5,623 bases of DNA from Desulfuromonadales bacterium C00003107. GTDB lineage: Bacteria; Desulfobacterota; Desulfuromonadia; Desulfuromonadales; Syntrophotaleaceae. The stretch covers positions 321 through 5,943 of the forward strand of contig MAXT01000036.1 in the NCBI GenBank assembly GCA_001751225.1, read 5' to 3'. The position numbers and the translations under genes are program-made. Within the stretch, counting starts at the first letter, position 1. The number at the start of each line of letters is the position of its first letter. The notes under the pieces are model-generated. The model was not told the DNA's origin, searched no databases, and saw only the letters and a program-made list of their open reading frames with translations. This document shows, piece by piece, positions 1-4,183 of the stretch.

Positions 1-1482
1 CATAAATATTTTAGCCTGAGCGGGATCCATGGTACTGGGGCTCATCTTCTGTTGGAAAAACATGGTTACCCCCATAATAATCGGGGTAATGTAATAGGGG
101 TCCTTAACGGATAGATCTTGAAGCCAGAAAGCAAAAGGCGCATGCCGCAAGGCGATGGTTCCAAGCAGTACCTTATATAGGGCAAAAAAGACCGGAATCT
201 GTACAAACATGGGCAGACAGCCTCCCATGGGATTGACCCGCTTAGTCTTGTAGAGCCCCATTATCTCTTTATTCAATTGCTCTTTGTTGTTCTTAAACTT
301 AGCCCGAAGTTTCTGCATTTCTGGTTGTAAGGTCTGCATTGACTTCATGGATTTATAACTTTTCTGAGTCAGTGGCCAGAAAAGCAATTTAATAATACAA
401 GTTAATAGAATAATCGCTACGCCCCAATTACCTACATAACTATAAAATAGGTTTAACACCGTCAGCAAAGGCCGGGCAATAATTCCAAAAAATCCAAAAT
501 CTATAGCTTTATCAAGTTGGTGACCAGAGGCTTCAAGTATATCCAGATCGCGAGGGCCGAAAAAACAGAGGTAATCGGCACTGACCGATTGACCCACCGC
601 CAGAATAGCATAGGGCGTTTCAACACTATTTTCGACCAGATCCGCCTTTTTCTCGATACGAAATTTTTCCCCAGCATCGGCCAAAGCAACCACAGCGGAC
701 ATAAAGTATTTGAGTTCAAAACTGGTCCAAACCGAACCTTTACCATATACCGGTGCATCCTCGGCAATATCTTCAACCTTGTGGGTGTGGACCTTTTCTC
801 CATCATAGACAGCAGGGCCGACGAAAGAGTAGCGGTTGCCCTCCATTGACTCATCCCACGGCTGAACCAGTGTCAAGCTAGTGGCTCCACGAAGAGATTG
901 GGCACCGAGATTGGTCACTCGCACCTGCAAATCAAAGTCGAAGGAATCACCCCTTAACCGATAAATCTTTTCCACTTTAAGGCCACGGGGAGATATGGCG
1001 CTGAATATGATCTCGCGTTCCTCGCCAGCTTCCAAGACAATTTGTTCTTCAGTAACAGAGAGGGCGTAAGACGCGTCTGCTGCTATATCGAAATCCCCGA
1101 GACCTAGGGTTCGCAAAGTGGACTGTTGAGAGAATGACGCGTCAACCAGCGAGACCGGTAGGGAATCGGCAGCCGTGGTCTGTGAATATGCGGGTAACTG
1201 CAAGGACTTCAAGCGACCGCCGACGGAGCTAAAAACAGCCTCGTAACGCCCAGCCTTAACCACCAATTCCCGTTCCTGTTGCGGCACCGATATAGCTCTA
1301 TCAGCTAGAGTGGGAGCGACCGCAACTCCGGCACCAGGAGAGACATAAACCTGCTCTGTTGATTGAGATTCAACTACGGCTTGCTGTTCCGGCGGTGCCT
1401 CTGGTTTGGGAAATAGGAAATTAACTCCCATCCAAACCGCCAGCATGAGGACAAAGGCAATCAGAATATTCTTGTTTTCCAT
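1..1482 (-). CDS. yidC: Membrane protein insertase YidC, C-terminus cut by window edge
   Basis: YidC/Oxa1-family insertase of the inner membrane. It places proteins in the bilayer alone or with SecYEG. The frame is open from ATG at 1482 to the left edge (494 residues seen). An N-terminal membrane anchor spans about residues 5-25, followed by a Pro/Gln/Ser-rich linker and a periplasmic P1 domain (about 60-320), including FELKYFMSAVV and FFGPRDLD (307-314). The conserved core follows: TM2 about 350-370 (YVGNWG then PLTQKSYKSM), a cytoplasmic coiled hairpin (LQPEMQKLR to IMGLYKTKRVNPMGGCLP), TM3 about 419-440 and TM4 about 463-480 (YYITPIIMGVTMFFQQKMSP). The last 35-45 residues with TM5 are missing only because the window ends. 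The residue equivalent to the E. coli groove arginine (R366) is lysine here (K365). CGGAG lies 9 nt before the start, supporting it. Last visible gene of the rpmH-rnpA-yidD-yidC series, 43 nt after yidD. Confidence 0.97.
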   Translation of the reverse strand, partial: MENKNILIAFVLMLAVWMGVNFLFPKPEAPPEQQAVVESQSTEQVYVSPGAGVAVAPTLADRAISVPQQERELVVKAGRYEAVFSSVGGRLKSLQLPAYSQTTAADSLPVSLVDASFSQQSTLRTLGLGDFDIAADASYALSVTEEQIVLEAGEEREIIFSAISPRGLKVEKIYRLRGDSFDFDLQVRVTNLGAQSLRGATSLTLVQPWDESMEGNRYSFVGPAVYDGEKVHTHKVEDIAEDAPVYGKGSVWTSFELKYFMSAVVALADAGEKFRIEKKADLVENSVETPYAILAVGQSVSADYLCFFGPRDLDILEASGHQLDKAIDFGFFGIIARPLLTVLNLFYSYVGNWGVAIILLTCIIKLLFWPLTQKSYKSMKSMQTLQPEMQKLRAKFKNNKEQLNKEIMGLYKTKRVNPMGGCLPMFVQIPVFFALYKVLLGTIALRHAPFAFWLQDLSVKDPYYITPIIMGVTMFFQQKMSPSTMDPAQAKIFM

Positions 1483-1525
1483 TTAAAAAATCTCCGTTTG
1501 TCAGATAGCGATTGCAGCAAGTCCA

Positions 1526-1735
1526 CTAAACAGGGTCGTAGCCGCCAGGATGAAAGGGATGACAGCGTCCAAGGCGAACGGTCGTCATCAATAGACCCCG
1601 CGCCACTCCATATTTGGCTACCGCCTCAAAGGCATAACAGGAACAAGTGGGATAGAACCGACAGGAAGGTGCCTTAAGAGGTGAAATAAAGCGCTGGTAG
1701 AAAATCAAAAGAGCGAGTACCGCTTTTTGCAGCAT
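1526..1735 (-). CDS. yidD: Membrane protein insertion efficiency factor YidD
   Basis: Small YidD-family protein (69 residues; the family is usually about 70-85), thought to sit at the inner face of the cytoplasmic membrane and help YidC-dependent insertion. Family marks are clear: an amphipathic N-terminal helix (about 2-18, [13 protein letters not shown]), the cysteine motif [11 protein letters not shown] (25-35), and the C-terminal [16 protein letters not shown] ending exactly at the stop. Three cysteines of the motif plus the one before HPF are present. It lies 17 nt after rnpA and 43 nt before yidC, the usual order, and is probably on the same transcript. Its ribosome site is weak: AAGG at 1747-1750, 11 nt before ATG, just after the rnpA stop, so translation is probably coupled to rnpA. 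No truncation or odd feature. Confidence 0.96.
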   Translation of the reverse strand: MLQKAVLALLIFYQRFISPLKAPSCRFYPTCSCYAFEAVAKYGVARGLLMTTVRLGRCHPFHPGGYDPV

Positions 1736-1752
1736 GAATAGGGTCGCCTTGG

Positions 1753-2094
1753 TTATTTTTCTACCAAAAATCTCAATTCTTCGCAGATCAGAGAATAATT
1801 AATATCAGCTGCGCCTATTTTGGCAATAATAGATATATCTACGCCAATCGGCAACCTATTGATATGGTTGCGAAAAAATTCTCTAAGTAGGCGTTTTACT
1901 CGATTGCGCTGAACAGCCCCACCAACCTTGCGACTAACGGTCAGTCCAAGACGAGTGAGGCTGTTCGATCGATGCAAAACGACAATGATAAAGTTGGACG
2001 AGTGCCAACGCTTTCCCCCTTGGCGAACCCGCTGAAAATCGCTGGATTTCCGCAGATGACACGCTTTAGGAAAAGAATAGAGGCCGCTGCCCAT
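1753..2094 (-). CDS. rnpA: Ribonuclease P protein component
   Basis: Protein subunit of RNase P. It binds the catalytic RNA and the 5' leader of precursor tRNA to help 5'-end maturation in the cytoplasm. 113 residues, normal for the family. The diagnostic RNR motif is present in [18 protein letters not shown] (54-71), preceded by the basic N-terminal stretch [20 protein letters not shown] and the central beta strand NFIIVVL. The helix and strand after it ([22 protein letters not shown]) fit the alpha-beta fold. The ATG at 2094 is the first usable start after an in-frame stop at 2119-2121. No Shine-Dalgarno is visible before it. It begins 7 nt after the rpmH stop, so I infer translational coupling to rpmH, the usual arrangement for this pair. 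Confidence 0.96.
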   Translation of the reverse strand: MGSGLYSFPKACHLRKSSDFQRVRQGGKRWHSSNFIIVVLHRSNSLTRLGLTVSRKVGGAVQRNRVKRLLREFFRNHINRLPIGVDISIIAKIGAADINYSLICEELRFLVEK

Positions 2095-2101
2095 GTCTAG
2101 T

Positions 2102-2254
2102 CTATTTGGTTGGGATCGTTACGACCAACCTATTGCGGCCACGAGCCCGCCGGCGACGAATAACAGAGCGACCATTTTTGCTTTGCATCCGGGCACGAAA
2201 ACCGTGAGTTCTTTTTCTGCAGATTCTACTAGGCTGATAAGTTCTTTTAGACAT
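2102..2254 (-). CDS. rpmH: 50S ribosomal protein L34
   Basis: L34, a small, very basic protein of the large ribosomal subunit. The minus-strand frame from ATG at 2254 to TAG at 2102 encodes 50 residues. It has the full family pattern: KRTYQPSR (3-10), the hallmark [11 protein letters not shown] (13-23), [19 protein letters not shown] (25-43). The usual length is 44-49; here a short tail VVTIPTK extends the C-terminus, and Cys12 sits where a basic or polar residue is common. GAGGAG at 2262-2267, 7 nt before ATG, is a strong ribosome site and fixes the start. It is first in the leftward operon, 7 nt before rnpA. A longer ORF covers the same DNA in another frame but has no family resemblance. 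Confidence 0.96.
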   Translation of the reverse strand: MSKRTYQPSRICRKRTHGFRARMQSKNGRSVIRRRRARGRNRLVVTIPTK

Positions 2255-2261
2255 TTTTTAA

Positions 2262-2267
2262 CTCCTC
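2262..2267 (-). promoter_or_regulatory. Ribosome binding site of rpmH
   Basis: The minus strand reads GAGGAG, then 7 nt (TTAAAAA) to the ATG at 2254. This decides the rpmH start and frame over the longer competing ORF that would start at 2322. Confidence 0.85.
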
Positions 2268-2322
2268 TGTAGCTTATTTTTATCCTCAGGAAACGGAAAT
2301 AAGGAAATTTAACGAATCGCAT

Positions 2323-2351
2323 TATTAACCATGTTCGTTTTTTTTTGTCAA
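2323..2351 (-). promoter_or_regulatory. Probable promoter of the rpmH-rnpA-yidD-yidC operon
   Basis: The minus strand carries a perfect -35 TTGACA (2351-2346), followed by eight further A residues and a TA-rich -10 zone GGTTAATAAT. With 17 nt spacing the -10 is TTAATA (2328-2323), preceded by a TGG extended -10; with 16 nt it is GTTAAT. The -35 is certain as a match, the exact -10 is not. It lies about 70 nt before the rpmH ATG, leaving a leader of roughly 60 nt. A 9-bp inverted repeat (2358-2389) lies just upstream. Confidence 0.65.
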
Positions 2352-2357
2352 GCAGGA

Positions 2358-2389
2358 AACATAAACCTCTTATTTTACTTGTTTATGTT
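2358..2389. repeat. Inverted repeat AACATAAAC/GTTTATGTT
   Basis: Perfect 9-bp arms at 2358-2366 and 2381-2389, separated by 14 nt. It lies directly upstream of the rpmH -35 element. No T-run follows on the plus strand, and on the minus strand the next bases are the promoter, so a terminator is unlikely. An operator is possible; function unknown. Confidence 0.6.
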
Positions 2390-2455
2390 GTAACCTATCC
2401 CCAGCCAAAAAAATCTTGCAAAAAGGAGGGGCCTTTGATAGCTTTAAACCTCTTC

Positions 2456-2482
2456 TATTTCCACAGACAATCAGTGGAAATA
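2456..2482. repeat. Inverted repeat TATTTCCAC/GTGGAAATA
   Basis: Perfect 9-bp arms at 2456-2464 and 2474-2482 with a 9-nt centre. The left arm with the next base gives ATTTCCACA, a DnaA box with two mismatches, so it may hold degenerate opposed DnaA sites. It lies 26 bp before the perfect box at 2508. No T-run follows. Confidence 0.6.
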
Positions 2483-2507
2483 AGCCATTACAGCCCTAGC
2501 TCATCAA

Positions 2508-2516
2508 TTATCCACA
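2508..2516 (+). promoter_or_regulatory. DnaA box, perfect TTATCCACA
   Basis: Exact match to the high-affinity R1-type DnaA box. It lies 75 bp before the dnaA start and 14 bp from an opposed box, which suits dnaA autoregulation and origin function. Confidence 0.85.
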
Positions 2517-2530
2517 CCTGTTTATAGAGT

Positions 2531-2539
2531 TGTGGATTA
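2531..2539 (-). promoter_or_regulatory. DnaA box, one mismatch (TAATCCACA)
   Basis: The minus strand reads TAATCCACA, one change from TTATCCACA. It is oriented opposite to the box at 2508 and lies just before the possible dnaA -10 at 2556. Confidence 0.7.
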
Positions 2540-2555
2540 ACTATCACTTCCGCCC

Positions 2556-2561
2556 TATTAT
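2556..2561 (+). promoter_or_regulatory. Possible -10 element of dnaA
   Basis: TATTAT matches the -10 consensus at five of six positions and lies 29 nt before the dnaA ATG. The -35 at 17 nt spacing (TGGATT) is poor and overlaps the DnaA box at 2531-2539, so DnaA binding would be expected to compete with polymerase. Tentative. Confidence 0.35.
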
Positions 2562-2590
2562 TTTCACCCTTATGCAGTCTGAATCAGCCT

Positions 2591-3946
2591 ATGCACGAAC
2601 TTTGGGGAAAAACCCTCAACCAGTTAGAGCAAGCCCTCACCCCACAACATTTTGCAACTTGGATAAAACCAATCAAGTTTGCCGGTGTGGAGGAGGATAA
2701 GGTCATACTGGAGGTCCCGAACCGTTTTGTTCTTGATTGGTTGAGAGACCACTATACCTGCATTATACAAGAAATAATATCCAAACTTGCAGCGACCTCA
2801 TATCGCGTTGTTTGGAAGGTTTCCAGCTCTCCGGTCATACAGCCCAGCACACATGCTGCTCCCTCGACCCAGCCTTCCCCACCAACAGCAGCTCCTGTAA
2901 AACCACCGGTTCGCGCCACCAACAACGGATTCAACCTTAATTCTAAATATACCTTTGAAGAATTTGTTCCTGGCTCATCTAATCAATTTGCCTGTGCCGC
3001 CGCCATGGCTGTAGCTAACAATCCCGCCACTACCTACAATCCACTCTTTATTTACGGTGGAGTAGGTCTAGGCAAGACACATCTGGTTACAGCAATTGGC
3101 AATGCTATTTTAAAAAACAATCCCGAGATGAAGGTATGTTATTACACCTCGGAGAAGTTCATGAACGAATTAATCAATTCATTGCGCTACGCCAAGATGG
3201 ATGAATTTCGTAATAAATTCAGATCTATGGACGTTTTACTTATTGATGACGTGCAATTCATAGCTGGCAAAGAAAGAACACAGGAAGAATTTTTTCACAC
3301 CTTCAACGCCCTATATGATTCCCATAAACAAATAGTGGTCACCTCTGATAAGTTTCCAAAAGAGATTCCCGGCCTTGAAGAACGTTTACGCTCTCGTTTT
3401 GAGTGGGGCCTGATCGCAGATATTCAAGCACCAGATATGGAAACAAAGCACGCTATTTTAAAGATGAAGGCTGAAGCCAACGGCATCGGCCTTCCCGAAG
3501 ATGTGGCTTATTTTTTGGCAAATTCGATCAGCAGCAACGTTCGAGAACTGGAGGGTTATCTGGTAAGAATAGGTGCCTATTCCAGCCTGACGGCCACTCC
3601 AGTGACCCTTGAAATGGCCCAGGAAGTGTTGAAAGATATACTCGTCGAAAAAAAACGAGAACTCAGCGTCGAAGAAATTCAGAAACGAGTTGCGCATCAT
3701 TATGGTATCAAAGTAGCTGAAATTAAATCTTCTAAAAGAATGAAAGCTCTGGTTTTGCCCCGGCAAATAGCCATGTATCTATCCCGCCAATTGACATCCT
3801 TCTCCTATCCGGAGATAGGTGACCGTTTTGGCGGTAAGGACCACTCCACTATTATTCATGCGATTAAAAAAATCGAAAGAAACATGGAAGAAGATTTTCA
3901 ACTTAGAACTGTCATCAATTCCCTTAAAAAAGAATTGACCACCTAA
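2591..3946 (+). CDS. dnaA: Chromosomal replication initiator protein DnaA
   Basis: Initiator ATPase that binds DnaA boxes, opens oriC and helps load the replicative helicase. It also acts as a transcription regulator, including of its own gene. 451 residues, normal length, all four domains present. Domain I is about 1-78 (ELWGKTLNQLEQALTPQHFATWI). Domain II is a short Pro/Ser/Thr-rich linker, about 78-112. The AAA+ domain III is about 115-345: Walker A GGVGLGKT (156-163), initiator-specific helix around LINSLRYAKMDEFRNKF (194-210), Walker B VLLIDD (215-220), sensor I VVTSDKFP (249-256), arginine-finger box LEERLRSRF (262-270), sensor II VRELEG (317-322). Domain IV is about 355-451, with DNA-binding signature GGKDHSTIIHAIKKIE (414-429). 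Lys replaces the Arg usual in E. coli GGRDH. The start has no Shine-Dalgarno; no ATG, GTG or TTG lies in frame between the stop at 2525-2527 and this ATG. Flanked on both sides by DnaA boxes. Confidence 0.98.
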   Translation: MHELWGKTLNQLEQALTPQHFATWIKPIKFAGVEEDKVILEVPNRFVLDWLRDHYTCIIQEIISKLAATSYRVVWKVSSSPVIQPSTHAAPSTQPSPPTAAPVKPPVRATNNGFNLNSKYTFEEFVPGSSNQFACAAAMAVANNPATTYNPLFIYGGVGLGKTHLVTAIGNAILKNNPEMKVCYYTSEKFMNELINSLRYAKMDEFRNKFRSMDVLLIDDVQFIAGKERTQEEFFHTFNALYDSHKQIVVTSDKFPKEIPGLEERLRSRFEWGLIADIQAPDMETKHAILKMKAEANGIGLPEDVAYFLANSISSNVRELEGYLVRIGAYSSLTATPVTLEMAQEVLKDILVEKKRELSVEEIQKRVAHHYGIKVAEIKSSKRMKALVLPRQIAMYLSRQLTSFSYPEIGDRFGGKDHSTIIHAIKKIERNMEEDFQLRTVINSLKKELTT

Positions 3947-3960
3947 GCGGCAATAAAAGT

Positions 3961-3969
3961 TGTGGATGA
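3961..3969 (-). promoter_or_regulatory. DnaA box, one mismatch (TCATCCACA)
   Basis: The minus strand reads TCATCCACA, one change from TTATCCACA. It lies 14 bp after the dnaA stop and is opposed to the perfect box at 4008. Confidence 0.7.
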
Positions 3970-4007
3970 AAATGTTAACAACTGAGTTAAATTTGACATT
4001 CCAGGAC

Positions 4008-4016
4008 TTATCCACA
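4008..4016 (+). promoter_or_regulatory. DnaA box, perfect TTATCCACA
   Basis: Exact high-affinity box in the dnaA-dnaN gap, oriented toward the CTA-repeat about 100 bp downstream. Degenerate boxes lie in between in the same orientation. Confidence 0.85.
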
Positions 4017-4028
4017 AAAACTGCTACT

Positions 4029-4037
4029 TTAAACACA
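4029..4037 (+). promoter_or_regulatory. Degenerate DnaA box (TTAAACACA)
   Basis: TTAAACACA differs from the relaxed consensus TTATNCACA at one position. It lies in the same orientation as the perfect box 21 bp upstream. A similar, weaker TTGAACACA follows at 4052-4060. Such low-affinity sites often fill the space between strong boxes and the melting site, but they can arise by chance in AT-rich DNA. Confidence 0.4.
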
Positions 4038-4054
4038 CCCAAAAGCGATTTTTG

Positions 4055-4078
4055 AACACAATCTATTGTGTTGTTTTT
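4055..4078 (+). terminator. Palindrome plus T-run, possible weak dnaA terminator
   Basis: AACACAATCTATTGTGTT (4055-4072) is a perfect 8-bp inverted repeat with a 2-nt centre, or a 7-bp stem with a TCTA loop, followed by G and six T residues. A hairpin plus T-run about 110 nt after the dnaA stop fits an intrinsic terminator. The stem has only two G-C pairs, so it would be weak, and an operator is an equal alternative. Confidence 0.4.
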
Positions 4079-4102
4079 TAAAGGTTTTTATAGGATACCA
4101 AC

Positions 4103-4111
4103 TAATCAACA
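4103..4111 (+). promoter_or_regulatory. Degenerate DnaA box next to the trio element
   Basis: TAATCAACA differs from TTATCCACA at two positions. It matters only by place: it ends 5 bp before the CTA repeats, with GGCAT between, just where B. subtilis has the DnaA box that launches the initiator onto the trio strand. Weak on sequence alone. Confidence 0.35.
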
Positions 4112-4116
4112 GGCAT

Positions 4117-4132
4117 CTACTACTATCTACTA
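4117..4132 (+). other. DnaA-trio-like CTA repeats of the origin unwinding site
   Basis: Three perfect CTA units (4117-4125), one T, then two more CTA units (4127-4132), followed by a TTTTTAAAA stretch. On the complementary strand this reads 3'-GAT-5' repeated, the preferred DnaA-trio on which DnaA is known, from B. subtilis, to form a single-strand filament. The place (dnaA-dnaN gap), orientation toward dnaN, preceding GC-richer step and following AT-rich DNA all agree with that element. Confidence 0.65.
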
Positions 4133-4149
4133 TTTTTAAAAGAAAAGAC

Positions 4150-4155
4150 TATAAT
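4150..4155 (+). promoter_or_regulatory. Possible -10 element of dnaN
   Basis: Perfect TATAAT, 28 nt before the dnaN ATG. No good -35 lies 15-18 nt upstream, where the CTA repeats sit. It could be a dnaN promoter needing an activator, or simply part of the AT-rich unwinding zone. Confidence 0.4.
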
Positions 4156-4173
4156 AAACAGTAGGCTGTTAAC

Positions 4174-4179
4174 AGGAGG
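4174..4179 (+). promoter_or_regulatory. Ribosome binding site of dnaN
   Basis: Perfect AGGAGG, 4 nt before the ATG, slightly close. It overlaps the end of the 10-bp palindrome CTGTTAACAG (4166-4175). The strong site contrasts with dnaA, which has none. Confidence 0.8.
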
Positions 4180-4183
4180 CTTC

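Larger units (their letters stand above)
2255..2590. other. rpmH-dnaA divergent intergenic region, candidate origin arm
   Basis: A 336-nt region between divergent rpmH and dnaA. It contains the leftward rpmH promoter, two perfect 9-bp inverted repeats (2358-2389 and 2456-2482), an isolated strong Shine-Dalgarno motif (2423-2429), a perfect DnaA box (2508-2516), an inverted one-mismatch box (2531-2539) and a possible dnaA -10 (2556-2561). This is the classical position of DnaA boxes for dnaA autoregulation and, in bipartite origins, of one origin half. No convincing protein gene is seen in it. Confidence 0.6.
3947..4183. other. dnaA-dnaN intergenic region, candidate oriC unwinding arm
   Basis: A 237-nt gap, in order: an inverted one-mismatch DnaA box (3961), a perfect box (4008), degenerate boxes (TTAAACACA at 4029, TTGAACACA at 4052), an 18-bp palindrome (4055-4072), a degenerate box (4103), a GC-richer GGC step, CTA repeats matching the DnaA-trio (4117-4132), then AT-rich DNA and the dnaN leader. 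This matches the order box, GC-rich step, trio, AT-rich known from the B. subtilis dnaA-dnaN origin. Placing oriC here is an inference from layout and motifs. Confidence 0.7.

Noticed and set aside
501..854. Opposed ORFs of 110-117 codons on both strands
   Set aside because: The yidC frame is open and family-like through the whole stretch. Both ORFs are shadows with no recognisable domain or ribosome site.
2119..2322. 67-codon minus-strand ORF with a hydrophobic C-terminus, possibly a small membrane protein
   Set aside because: It overlaps rpmH in another frame, lacks its own ribosome site at 2322, and its start lies at the edge of the rpmH promoter. The L34 signature in the other frame explains the DNA.
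2395..2403. CTATCCCCA as a DnaA box
   Set aside because: Two mismatches, including a core CCACA position; not above chance.
2345..2527. 60-codon plus-strand ORF from ATG 2345
   Set aside because: The ATG-like start has no ribosome site and lies in the T-run of the rpmH promoter. Only the TTG-started tail from 2435 merits note, and it is listed as a finding.
2572..2574. Upstream ATG as an alternative dnaA start
   Set aside because: It is 19 nt upstream and out of frame with dnaA.
3993..3998. TTGACA as a dnaN -35 element
   Set aside because: No -10-like hexamer lies 16-18 nt downstream, and the DnaA box occupies that place.
3458..4042. Minus-strand ORFs antisense to the dnaA 3' half and the origin
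   Set aside because: They are Phe-rich shadows of dnaA codons, without family resemblance or start signals.
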